A DNA stretch of 22,132 bases, from positions 1 to 22,132 of the forward strand of contig DJQL01000090.1 of NCBI GenBank assembly GCA_002437565.1. The letters are read 5' to 3'. The notes beneath the pieces are model-generated. The model saw nothing but the letters and a program-made list of their open reading frames with translations, ran no database searches and was not told where the DNA came from. The stretch's first letter is position 1; every line of letters starts with the position of its first letter. Of this stretch, positions 16,208 to 22,132 are shown piece by piece. The translations under genes were made by a program, and so were the position numbers. This DNA comes from Prevotella sp. UBA6387 (GTDB lineage: Bacteria; Bacteroidota; Bacteroidia; Bacteroidales; Bacteroidaceae).

Positions 16208-16225
16208 TAACTTTGCACGTGCAAA
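16208..16225 (+). promoter_or_regulatory. -7 promoter core overlapped by a perfect palindrome
   Basis: TAACTTTG (16208-16215) matches TAnnTTTG for the DUF4738-like gene. It is overlapped by a perfect 14-base palindrome, TTTGCACGTGCAAA (16212-16225), placed across the expected transcription start. The palindrome could be an operator for a dimeric repressor or chance; it is about 26 bases from the opposing -7 core. Confidence 0.5.
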
Positions 16226-16250
16226 TTGAGTTTGAAAAACAAAAAATAAC

Positions 16251-16784
16251 ATGAACAAAGCAATGATTTACAGTTTGCCACTGCTTCTCGTTTGTATAAC
16301 GTCATGCAAAGACAAACCACGTAGTAATATCATTATTGCACACAAGCCAGTAGTCGTCCCCATACAGAACAAGCCACGTGCCATAGGCGATGCCGTAAGA
16401 AACAGCAGCATCAGTTGGGTAGGAGGAAAGTACACGGTAAAAATTACCGTGAAATGCGACACTTCACTGCCGTTGGCGACAGATGGTGCCACGAGTTATT
16501 ACGACAACCGAGTGAACATCAGTATCATTCGTTCAGATGGTTTCCCTTTTTTCAATCACACATTCACCAAGTCGGATTTTAAGAATTATGTAGATGCCAA
16601 CTACTATGAGCATGGAGCCCTTATCGGCATAATATTGGAGAAAGTGGATGGGGAGAATTTGGAGTTTGCCGCAAGCGTTGGCAATCCAGACCGTTCTATC
16701 GATGATTTTGCCTCGCTCGACATAACAATAAATCATCTTGGAGGCATTTCCATCGCATCAAGCAACAACGAAGAAAGCGAGTAA
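16251..16784 (+). CDS. lipoprotein resembling DUF4738
   Basis: 177 aa. A lipoprotein signal peptide is clear: a hydrophobic run YSLPLLLVC and lipobox ITSC with acylated cysteine C19. The mature part is beta-rich: WVGGKYTVKITVKCDTSLPLATDG, then YYDNRVNISIIRSDGFPFFNHTFTKSDF, matching DUF4738 as I remember it, a small Bacteroidales envelope family of unknown function. The family name is moderate confidence; the lipoprotein call is strong. It is divergent from the DUF4230 operon across about 100 bases. The last codons form one arm of an 18-base-pair hairpin. Confidence 0.78.
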   Translation: MNKAMIYSLPLLLVCITSCKDKPRSNIIIAHKPVVVPIQNKPRAIGDAVRNSSISWVGGKYTVKITVKCDTSLPLATDGATSYYDNRVNISIIRSDGFPFFNHTFTKSDFKNYVDANYYEHGALIGIILEKVDGENLEFAASVGNPDRSIDDFASLDITINHLGGISIASSNNEESE

Positions 16785-16815
16785 GAATATTCTCTTGCTC
16801 GCTTTCTTCGTTGTT
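16764..16815. terminator. 18-bp perfect hairpin shared by convergent genes
   Basis: Bases 16764-16781 pair without mismatch with 16798-16815, leaving a 16-base loop that begins just inside the TAA of the lipoprotein gene. The left arm encodes the protein's last residues (SNNEESE region). The minus-strand neighbour ends at 16825, so the hairpin lies between the two ends and can act in both directions. The T-tract after it on the plus strand is short and broken (GTTGTTTCATTC). Confidence 0.65.
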
Positions 16816-16824
16816 TCATTCATG

Positions 16825-17214
16825 TTATCTGTCGGGGGTTGAGAGAATCCTGTACGAATTTTCAAAACTCCTTGGATGCTTTCCTATCAAGCAGATATTT
16901 ACCAAACAGTTGGCAAGCATTTCCGCGTCATTAAGGTCAACACCCTTTTCCCTGCTAAGGTTCTTTCCGATAATTACCTCCCATGTGGTGTCAAAGTCAT
17001 GATCATCGGCGCCAATATATTGCTCATCTTCCTTGGCACCTTTCATGAATTTATATTTTATTTCTTTCTTTGACGTAATAGGCCTCATGCGAAGAAGGGT
17101 GTCCCACGCCTCATGCAACTGTCCACGAAACTTGCCTGTACCTGGGAACATATCGACTATGACTGGCATAATTTCGTCAAACTCATAGGCTTGAAGAAGT
17201 TCGTATAAACGCAT
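16825..17214 (-). CDS. conserved-looking 129-aa protein, function unknown
   Basis: 129 aa, soluble, with no signal or membrane segment. It begins MRLYELLQAYEFDEIMPVIVDMFP and has acidic, aromatic-rich middle stretches (EDEQYIGADDHDFDTTWEVIIGK) and a helical tail with two cysteines (MLANCLVNICLIGKHP). It resembles small Bacteroidales hypotheticals such as those grouped as DUF6557, but I am not sure of that assignment. It follows ribH by 22 bases, so it may be the last gene of the TPR-ribH operon. Confidence 0.7.
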   Translation of the reverse strand: MRLYELLQAYEFDEIMPVIVDMFPGTGKFRGQLHEAWDTLLRMRPITSKKEIKYKFMKGAKEDEQYIGADDHDFDTTWEVIIGKNLSREKGVDLNDAEMLANCLVNICLIGKHPRSFENSYRILSTPDR

Positions 17215-17236
17215 TGGAAAAAGTAATTAGTCCTTT

Positions 17237-17713
17237 TTAGAATTTAGCCATCATAATAGCATCTGCGGCACATTCCGCACCCTTGTTTCCAAGTTTTCCG
17301 CCACTTCTTTCCTTTGCCTGTTGCAGGTCGTTTGTAGTAAGAAGACCATATATGACGGGAATATTCTGCGTGGCATTGAGATGAGCTATTCCATAGGTCA
17401 CGCCTTGGCAGATGTAATCGAAGTGAGGCGTCTCACCGCGGATAACGCTTCCAAGGATGATGATGGCATCAAAACCATCGTTCTTGCTCATCTGTTGTGC
17501 TCCATAAATAAGCTCAAAGCTGCCTGGTACATGCTTGACATGAATGTTCTCTGGCAATGCGCCGTGCTCCTCAAGCGTGTCTACAGCCCCTTGAAGCAAT
17601 GCTCCGGTAATATCGTGATTCCAATCGGCTACCACTATACCGAAGTTCATATTGCTTGCGTCAGGGATATTTATGTCACTTAAATCAGTAAGATTATGAA
17701 GCTCTGTTGCCAT
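17237..17713 (-). CDS. ribH: 6,7-dimethyl-8-ribityllumazine synthase
   Basis: 158 aa, standard size. It condenses 5-amino-6-ribitylaminouracil with 3,4-dihydroxy-2-butanone 4-phosphate in the penultimate step of riboflavin synthesis, in the cytoplasm, usually as a pentamer or 60-mer. Motifs: FGIVVADWNHDIT at the N-terminal substrate site, VPGSFELIYGAQ, IIILGSVIRGETPHFDYIC containing the catalytic histidine (H after ETP), then PVIYGLLTTNDLQQAKERSGG and NKGAECAADAIMM near the end. The ATG shares one base with the TAA of the TPR gene upstream. No other rib gene is in the window and no FMN riboswitch was recognised upstream. Confidence 0.96.
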   Translation of the reverse strand: MATELHNLTDLSDINIPDASNMNFGIVVADWNHDITGALLQGAVDTLEEHGALPENIHVKHVPGSFELIYGAQQMSKNDGFDAIIILGSVIRGETPHFDYICQGVTYGIAHLNATQNIPVIYGLLTTNDLQQAKERSGGKLGNKGAECAADAIMMAKF

Positions 17714-18405
17714 TACTTGGTTGTCCTTTCAATGTACTTGTCAATGTCATTGCTCTGAACAATGGCTGAATTGACATACTTTTTCTTGATGTCTTGATAA
17801 AGCTTGTTCGCATCATCAATTTTATTCTGAGACTCGAGCAATTCTCCAGCCTGCAGCAAGAACGTTGGAGACAGGCTGTTGTTTGTGCCGTTGTCTGCCT
17901 TGTCATCGGCCTTGCTTGCCGCGTCTTTGAGAGTGCTGATGGCCTTGTCTATCTGTCCAACGTGGGCGTAAGCATTACCCAAGGCCTCGATAGCGGCGGG
18001 ACTAATCATGGCATCACCCTTAGGCGAATAATTTTCAAGATATTTCACGGCATCCTGCCACTTGCCGAGGTTGGCATAGCAAAGACCGGCATAGAGGTTT
18101 GCGAGGTTGCCGGCATCGGTGCTGCCATAGTCGCTCGCGATCTTTACAAAGCCAGTATATCCCGCGCCGTCGCCATTGAGTGCCTTGTCGAACTGGTCTG
18201 CGTTGAAATACTCCTGGCCACGAGACAAAGCCGTGCTTGCCTTTTCCTGACGAGGACCACCGATAAACTGGTTGTAGCAGATTACAGCTGCCACGACGAC
18301 AATGACTGCAATGATGACTCCACTGATAATCTTCTTGTTCTTTTCGAAAAATGCCTCCGACTTTACGGATGCATCAAAAGTCTCCTTTTCGTTGTTGTTT
18401 GCCAT
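17713..18405 (-). CDS. TPR-repeat membrane-anchored protein
   Basis: 230 aa. An acidic/basic N-terminal segment (1-25) precedes a membrane helix (about 27-46, ISGVIIAVIVVVAAVICYNQF). Then TPR-like helix pairs are visible: ALSRGQEYFNADQFDKAL, LANLYAGLCYANLGKWQDAVKYLENY, AIEALGNAYAHVGQIDKAISTLKDA and LLQAGELLESQNKIDDANKLYQDIKKKY. The layout is like the YfgM/anaphase-promoting-type TPR membrane proteins (one N-terminal anchor, periplasmic TPRs) and a likely role is a scaffold for envelope protein assembly; that is inference. It is the first gene of the operon with ribH, with a -7 core about 50 bases upstream. Confidence 0.85.
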   Translation of the reverse strand: MANNNEKETFDASVKSEAFFEKNKKIISGVIIAVIVVVAAVICYNQFIGGPRQEKASTALSRGQEYFNADQFDKALNGDGAGYTGFVKIASDYGSTDAGNLANLYAGLCYANLGKWQDAVKYLENYSPKGDAMISPAAIEALGNAYAHVGQIDKAISTLKDAASKADDKADNGTNNSLSPTFLLQAGELLESQNKIDDANKLYQDIKKKYVNSAIVQSNDIDKYIERTTK

Positions 18406-18455
18406 TATTTTTATTTGTTATTTTTCTATTTGGTTTGCCTATATTTAATGCGTGG

Positions 18456-18463
18456 CAAAATTA
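18456..18463 (-). promoter_or_regulatory. Bacteroidota -7 promoter core for the TPR-ribH operon
   Basis: The minus strand reads TAATTTTG, an exact TAnnTTTG match, 50 bases before the ATG at 18405. A TTTG occurs at 18479-18476 but is closer (12 bases) than the usual -33 spacing. Confidence 0.5.
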
Positions 18464-18547
18464 GTCATTTTTATTCAAACATTGAAATTTATAAAGCTCT
18501 TTTTTCATTTTGTGATACAAAAGAGTAGGTTTGTCGCATATTTGACT

Positions 18548-18555
18548 TACCTTTG
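18548..18555 (+). promoter_or_regulatory. Bacteroidota -7 promoter core for recF, very close to the start codon
   Basis: TACCTTTG matches TAnnTTTG exactly and ends only nine bases before the recF ATG at 18565. A TTTG at 18530-18533 is nearer (14 bases) than a usual -33 box. If this core is used, the transcript would be leaderless or have a leader of only a few bases. Confidence 0.5.
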
Positions 18556-18564
18556 CGGATAATT

Positions 18565-19671
18565 ATGATACTCAAGAAAATTTCAATAATCAACTATAAG
18601 AATATTTTGCAAGCCAGCCTCACACTATCCCAAAAGCTGAATTGTTTTGTCGGAAGTAATGGGGTGGGGAAGACGAACTTGCTCGATGCCGTATACTTCA
18701 TGTCTTTTTGCCATAGCAGCTTCACTAATCTTGACAGCATGGTCATCAATCACGAACAAGACTTCTTTGTAATCGAAGGTGACTATCTTTCCGAGAACGA
18801 TACCGAGGAGCGCGTTTACGCTGGCATGAAGCGTGGCAAGCACAAGCACTTCAAGCGTAACGGAAAGGAGTATAAAAGACTCTCGATGCATATCGGCATG
18901 ATACCGCTTGTCTTTATATCGCCTTCAGATAATAGTCTTGTGACAGGTGGAGGCGAGGAACGGCGAAAACTACTCGACGTTGTAATTGCGCAACTTGACA
19001 ATGGTTACATTGAAGCGTTGAACAGATACAACAAGGCATTGCAACAGCGCAACGCCCTACTGAAGTCAGCCCAAGAGCCAGACATGACACTTATGCAACT
19101 CCTTGAGGAGGAAATGGCGAGAAATGGCGAGATTATATATAAAAAAAGAGATGAGCTCGTGAATGAGATTACGCCATCTTTCCAAGAGGCATACAGTCAA
19201 ATATCGGGCGGACTGGAGAATGTGTCCCTGCGTTATGTTTCTCATTGCCAACGTGGGCCGTTGCTTGATGTGATCCAGCGCGACAGGTTCCGTGACAGGG
19301 CGGTGGGCTACAGTCTTCATGGCACTCATCGCGATGACCTTGAGATGCTCATAGATGGTTATCCTATTCGCCGAGAAGGCAGCCAAGGGCAGACCAAGAC
19401 TTATGTGTTGGCGTTGAAGCTTGCCCAGTTTGCTTACCTTAGACAGAAGATGGCCGGCAAGGTGCCATTGCTGCTTCTTGACGATATTTTTGACAAACTG
19501 GACACCAACCGTGTGGAACATATTATCCATATGGTTGCTGACAAGGATTTCGGGCAGATATTCATAACAGACACCAACAGGGAGCACCTCGACAAAATCC
19601 TTAGCCATGCCGACGCGGATTATAAGTTGTTTGATGTCAACAATGGAGAGATAACGGAAAGGAATAATTAA
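18565..19671 (+). CDS. recF: DNA replication and repair protein RecF
   Basis: 368 aa from the ATG at 18565-18567; an in-frame TTG at 18553 lies within the promoter core and is rejected. This SMC-like ATPase loads RecA at gapped DNA together with RecO and RecR. Visible motifs: N-terminal ISIINYKNI, Walker A GSNGVGKTN (about residues 30-38), SHCQRG, YSLHGTHRDDLEM (D-loop-adjacent RecF signature), EGSQGQTKT (ABC signature) and Walker B LLLLDDIFDKLD. The C-terminal DTNREHLDKI stretch is as in Bacteroidota RecF. A DUF721 gene follows after 19 bases with its own Shine-Dalgarno, an arrangement common near dnaA/recF-type replication loci. Confidence 0.95.
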   Translation: MILKKISIINYKNILQASLTLSQKLNCFVGSNGVGKTNLLDAVYFMSFCHSSFTNLDSMVINHEQDFFVIEGDYLSENDTEERVYAGMKRGKHKHFKRNGKEYKRLSMHIGMIPLVFISPSDNSLVTGGGEERRKLLDVVIAQLDNGYIEALNRYNKALQQRNALLKSAQEPDMTLMQLLEEEMARNGEIIYKKRDELVNEITPSFQEAYSQISGGLENVSLRYVSHCQRGPLLDVIQRDRFRDRAVGYSLHGTHRDDLEMLIDGYPIRREGSQGQTKTYVLALKLAQFAYLRQKMAGKVPLLLLDDIFDKLDTNRVEHIIHMVADKDFGQIFITDTNREHLDKILSHADADYKLFDVNNGEITERNN

Positions 19672-19690
19672 CAAAACCAAGGAGTACGCG

Positions 19691-19981
19691 ATGTTTAAAA
19701 GGGATGTGAAGCCTTTGGGAGATTTGCTACGCCAATTCATCCGAAATGAAGGATTGGAGACGCCTCTTCTTCAAAAGCGTGTCGTGGACGCTTGGGGCGA
19801 GGTGACGGGAAATGCCGTCGCTCAATACACGACCGATAAATTCATAAAAAACCAAGTGCTTTTTGTGAAAATAACAAACCCCGCCCTTAGGCAGGATTTA
19901 AGCATGATGCGCTCCCAACTTGTCCGCCGACTAAATGAGTCGGCGGGCGGAGCGGTTATTTCTGATGTAAAGATTTACTAA
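19691..19981 (+). CDS. DUF721 protein, DciA-like
   Basis: 96 aa. The pattern PLGDLLRQFIRNEGLETPLLQKRVVDAWGEVTG, followed by TTDKFIKNQVLFVKITNPALRQDLSMMRSQLVRRLNE, is the DUF721 fold. DUF721 includes DciA, the replicative helicase (DnaB) operator in bacteria without DnaC-type loaders, so a role in replication is plausible; in Bacteroidota this is inferred from the family. A Shine-Dalgarno AAGGAG (19678-19683) precedes the ATG. It is probably cotranscribed with recF. It ends 19 bases from the convergent PFL gene and carries a strong hairpin near its 3' end. Confidence 0.88.
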   Translation: MFKRDVKPLGDLLRQFIRNEGLETPLLQKRVVDAWGEVTGNAVAQYTTDKFIKNQVLFVKITNPALRQDLSMMRSQLVRRLNESAGGAVISDVKIY

Positions 19982-20000
19982 TACTAATCTTTTTCAAATA

Positions 20001-21398
20001 TCAGTTCTTGAACGAATGTATGGGTGCTGGTATGCGGCCTACACGGCTGACAAGTCTCTGGCTTGAAAACTTGTTTACGGGCATTATTGGAGCTTGTCCC
20101 AAGAGACCTCCCCATTCAATAGTCTCACCCACATTTTTACCTATAACAGGTATTATTCGCACCGCAGTGGTCTTTTGATTAACCATGCCAATGGCAGATT
20201 CGTCAGCGATTATGCCAGCGATTGTAGTGGCTGGCGTGTCGCCTGGAATTGCGATCATGTCAAGTCCGACAGAGCAAACGCAAGTCATTGCCTCAAGTTT
20301 TTCCAACGACAAGGCTCCGACATTTACGGCGTCTATCATTCCCTGATCCTCACTCACTGGTATGAATGCACCTGACAGTCCGCCTACATAGGAGCTTGCC
20401 ATGATGCCGCCTTTTTTCACTTGGTCGTTGAGAAGGGCGAGCGCAGCAGTTGTGCCTGGGGCACCTGGTTGCTCAACGCCAATACATTTGAGTATGTCTG
20501 CAACGGAGTCACCAACAGCCGGTGTCGGCGCCAACGATAGGTCTATTATGCCAAATGGCACGTTGAGCCTACGGCTGGCCTCTTGCGCGACGAACTGTCC
20601 CACGCGGGTTATCTTAAACGCCGTTCGCTTGATGGTCTCGCAAAGGGTCTCAAACGTGGCAGACTTGTCGTCTCCGTTAGCCTTGCGGCATTCAGCGTCC
20701 ATTTCCTCCAGCGCAGCCTTCACTACGCCAGGGCCAGAAACGCCCACGTTGATGATGGCGTCGGCCTCGCTCACGCCATGGAACGCGCCAGCCATGAATG
20801 GGTTGTCGTCGGGAGCGTTGCAAAATACAACCAATTTGGCAGGGCCGATGCAATCCTTGTCTTTTGTTTGCTCAGAACTGTCCTTGATGATGCTGCCCAT
20901 CAATCTCACGGCATCCATGTTGATACCGGTTTTAGTGGAACCCACATTGACGCTTGAGCAGACCACGTCGGTGACAGCGAGAGCCTTGGGTATGGAACGG
21001 ATAAGCAGTTCCTCACTCGGTGTCATGCCCTTGCTCACTATGGCAGAGAATCCGCCAAGGAAGTTCACGCCTATCTTTTTGGCGGCATCATCCAGCGTCT
21101 TGGCTATTGCAACATAGTCGTCGATAGTCTTGCAACAAGCCGCTCCCACCAAGGACACGGGCGTGACGCTGACACGCTTGTGGACAATCGGGATGCCGAT
21201 CTCTCGCGAGATGCTTTCGCCTGTCTTCACCAAATCCTTGGCAAGGGATGTTATTTTGTTGTATATCTTTTCGCAAGTCTCTTTCAAGTCAGAGCTTGCG
21301 CAGTCAAGCAGGCTGATGCCCATCGTGATGGTTCTCACGTCAAGGTTGTCCTGCTCGACCATTCGCTTGGTTTCGAGAACTTCTGAAGCTGTAATCAT
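20001..21398 (-). CDS. PFL family protein (UPF0210/DUF711)
   Basis: 465 aa, slightly over the ~450 usual for UPF0210. The N-terminus (LDVRTITMGISLLDCAS) and FLGGFSAIVSKGMTPSEELLI are diagnostic, as are SSVNVGSTKTGINMDAV, NAPDDNPFMAGAFHG and FGIIDLSLAPTPAVGDSVADIL. The fold is related to pyruvate formate-lyase, but the activity of UPF0210 proteins is not known and no glycyl-radical motif is evident to me. It lies 42 bases after the ACT-domain gene on the same strand. This two-gene pair is recurrent in many bacteria, which suggests that the ACT protein acts as its regulatory partner (inference). Confidence 0.93.
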   Translation of the reverse strand: MITASEVLETKRMVEQDNLDVRTITMGISLLDCASSDLKETCEKIYNKITSLAKDLVKTGESISREIGIPIVHKRVSVTPVSLVGAACCKTIDDYVAIAKTLDDAAKKIGVNFLGGFSAIVSKGMTPSEELLIRSIPKALAVTDVVCSSVNVGSTKTGINMDAVRLMGSIIKDSSEQTKDKDCIGPAKLVVFCNAPDDNPFMAGAFHGVSEADAIINVGVSGPGVVKAALEEMDAECRKANGDDKSATFETLCETIKRTAFKITRVGQFVAQEASRRLNVPFGIIDLSLAPTPAVGDSVADILKCIGVEQPGAPGTTAALALLNDQVKKGGIMASSYVGGLSGAFIPVSEDQGMIDAVNVGALSLEKLEAMTCVCSVGLDMIAIPGDTPATTIAGIIADESAIGMVNQKTTAVRIIPVIGKNVGETIEWGGLLGQAPIMPVNKFSSQRLVSRVGRIPAPIHSFKN

Positions 21399-21440
21399 AA
21401 TTTATCTTTCAAGAATTACCATTAACATGATTCAACCATG

Positions 21441-21713
21441 TCAGATTCTATACATCTTGTCGAAGATGGCTTCCAACTGTATCTTGGCCTGCACGCCCTT
21501 TTCCTTGCCGGCATCGTCAAGTTCGGAACTGATAGCCTCGAATGTCTTTCCACTTTGCGATATGTCAACAATCATCATCATGTTGAAGAAACCATGGACA
21601 ATGGTCTGGTTAATGTCAAGGATGTTAATGTTGCTCTCGGCAAGGTAGGTACAGACGTGCGCGATGATTCCAACCGTGTCTTTTCCTACGACAGTAATGA
21701 TAGCTTTTGTCAT
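21441..21713 (-). CDS. ACT domain protein (UPF0237)
   Basis: 90 aa from the ATG at 21711-21713; the frame opens further to 21770, but that stretch contains the promoter. The ACT fold is clear: KAIITVVGKDTVGIIAHVCTYLAESNINILDI, then a MMMIVDIS strand and a long helix. ACT domains bind small ligands, often amino acids, and regulate a partner; no ligand is known here. It is the first gene of the two-gene operon with the PFL protein. Confidence 0.93.
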   Translation of the reverse strand: MTKAIITVVGKDTVGIIAHVCTYLAESNINILDINQTIVHGFFNMMMIVDISQSGKTFEAISSELDDAGKEKGVQAKIQLEAIFDKMYRI

Positions 21714-21740
21714 ATTATTCAGTTTTGTTAATAATATAGG

Positions 21741-21771
21741 CAAAGGTAACACTATTTGATTAATAATCAAA
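21741..21771 (-). promoter_or_regulatory. Bacteroidota promoter for the ACT-PFL operon
   Basis: On the minus strand: TTTG (21771-21768), exactly 19 bases, then TACCTTTG (21748-21741). Both boxes match the Bacteroidota primary-sigma consensus at the ideal spacing. The ATG at 21713 is 27 bases downstream, giving a leader of roughly 20 bases. This is the best promoter in the window. Confidence 0.78.
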
Positions 21772-21830
21772 ATTAAGATAAAACAAAGTTGTGATTTTGT
21801 ATCATGTCAGCGTTTGCTCTCGCTGTTAAA

Positions 21831-21850
21831 ATGGCACACAATAGTGCCAT
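21831..21850. promoter_or_regulatory. inverted repeat upstream of clpB
   Basis: ATGGCAC (21831-21837), six bases, GTGCCAT (21844-21850): a perfect 7-base-pair inverted repeat about 80 bases upstream of the clpB ATG and well outside the ACT promoter. It is not the CIRCE element (different arms and spacing). It could be an operator or a short transcript hairpin. No exact TAnnTTTG core is seen for clpB, although TTTG occurs at 21860, 21867 and 21880. Confidence 0.35.
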
Positions 21851-21931
21851 GTTGTCACGTTTGGTGTTTGGGTACATCCTTTGATGGAAACTGGGTGTAA
21901 CAGAAAAAGAAAACAAAAGAAAGGAAGAAAT

Positions 21932-22132
21932 ATGACATTCGACAAATTTACAATCAAGGCACAGGAAGCCATCCAAGAGGCAGTGAATACTGCGCAAGAG
22001 GCTAACCAGCAGGCCATTGAGCCAGTGCATCTTTTGCAAGGCATTTTACAAAAAGGACGAGACGTGACCAACTTCGTCTTTCAGAAACTTGGCGTCAATG
22101 CAATGCAGATTGAGAATCTCGTACAACAGGAG
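21932..22132 (+). CDS. clpB: ATP-dependent disaggregase ClpB, N-terminal part only
   Basis: 67 codons to the window edge. The start MTFDKFTIKAQEAIQEAVNTAQEA followed by QAIEPVHLLQGILQ is the first Clp_N repeat of ClpB; family members run to about 860 residues, so most of the gene, including both AAA+ modules, is outside the window. ClpB works with DnaK to pull aggregated proteins apart and is normally heat-inducible. The Shine-Dalgarno-like AAGGAAG precedes the ATG at 21932-21934. An inverted repeat and several TTTG boxes lie in the leader, but no heat-shock element that I can name. ClpB is chosen over ClpC because the N-terminus has the FxxFTIKAQEAI form and no ClpC-like start. Confidence 0.9.
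   Translation, partial: MTFDKFTIKAQEAIQEAVNTAQEANQQAIEPVHLLQGILQKGRDVTNFVFQKLGVNAMQIENLVQQE

Noticed and set aside
18553..18564. TTG start of recF four codons upstream of the ATG
   Set aside because: The TTG is part of the TAnnTTTG core; the ATG gives the normal RecF N-terminus.
21714..21770. 19-codon upstream extension of the ACT protein
   Set aside because: The sequence contains the best promoter in the window and the ACT fold starts at the later ATG.
21860..21883. Three TTTG boxes in the clpB leader as a promoter
   Set aside because: No exact TAnnTTTG core follows at the expected spacing, so no promoter is called.

Overview
The window looks like chromosomal DNA from a member of the Bacteroidota, most likely a Prevotellaceae-like Bacteroidales species. 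The support is: exact matches to the Bacteroidota -7 promoter core TAnnTTTG upstream of most transcription units; a long pyrophosphate-dependent phosphofructokinase; a bifunctional HisB; a golvesin-domain amidase; and several small families that I know mainly from Bacteroidales (DUF4230, DUF4738, DUF5675). The genus is inference; no rRNA is present.

Layout. (1) 1-1838, plus strand: the 3' part of a DUF3987 (primase/helicase-like, P-loop) gene followed by a DUF5675 gene, a pairing typical of mobile or phage-derived islands. The DUF5675 frame runs about 37 codons into the 3' end of truA in antisense, so the island edge appears to abut truA. (2) 1727-9172, minus strand: a tight six-gene run, read from 9172 downward: a small helical protein, a lysophospholipid acyltransferase-like protein, a secreted golvesin/amidase protein, a 110-aa protein, a YgiQ radical SAM protein, and a PP2C-like phosphatase fused in frame to TruA pseudouridine synthase. 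Two junctions are ATGA overlaps. (3) 9363-11899, plus: PPi-dependent phosphofructokinase and a membrane-anchored GH25 lysozyme. (4) 11948-14753, minus: a radical SAM protein, a polytopic membrane protein and hisB. (5) 14882-16151, minus: two adjacent DUF4230 proteins, one anchored by a membrane helix and one a lipoprotein, divergent from a DUF4738-like lipoprotein (16251-16784, plus). (6) 16825-18405, minus: a TPR membrane protein, ribH and a 129-aa protein. (7) 18565-19981, plus: recF and a DUF721/DciA-like gene. (8) 20001-21713, minus: the ACT-domain (UPF0237) and PFL (UPF0210) pair. (9) 21932 to the end, plus: the start of clpB.

Most genes are core housekeeping (riboflavin, histidine, glycolysis, tRNA modification, recombination, protein quality control). 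The most unusual item is the PP2C-TruA fusion (1727-3319). It joins a complete-looking phosphatase-like domain to a complete tRNA pseudouridine synthase with almost no linker, and its start overlaps the ygiQ stop. Secondary points are the island/truA boundary, a long perfect hairpin shared by two convergent genes, a perfect palindrome on a divergent promoter, a plus-oriented terminator with no plus-strand gene in front of it, and an inverted repeat upstream of clpB. No rRNA, tRNA, CRISPR array or insertion sequence was seen, and no gene-free stretch exceeds 300 bases.
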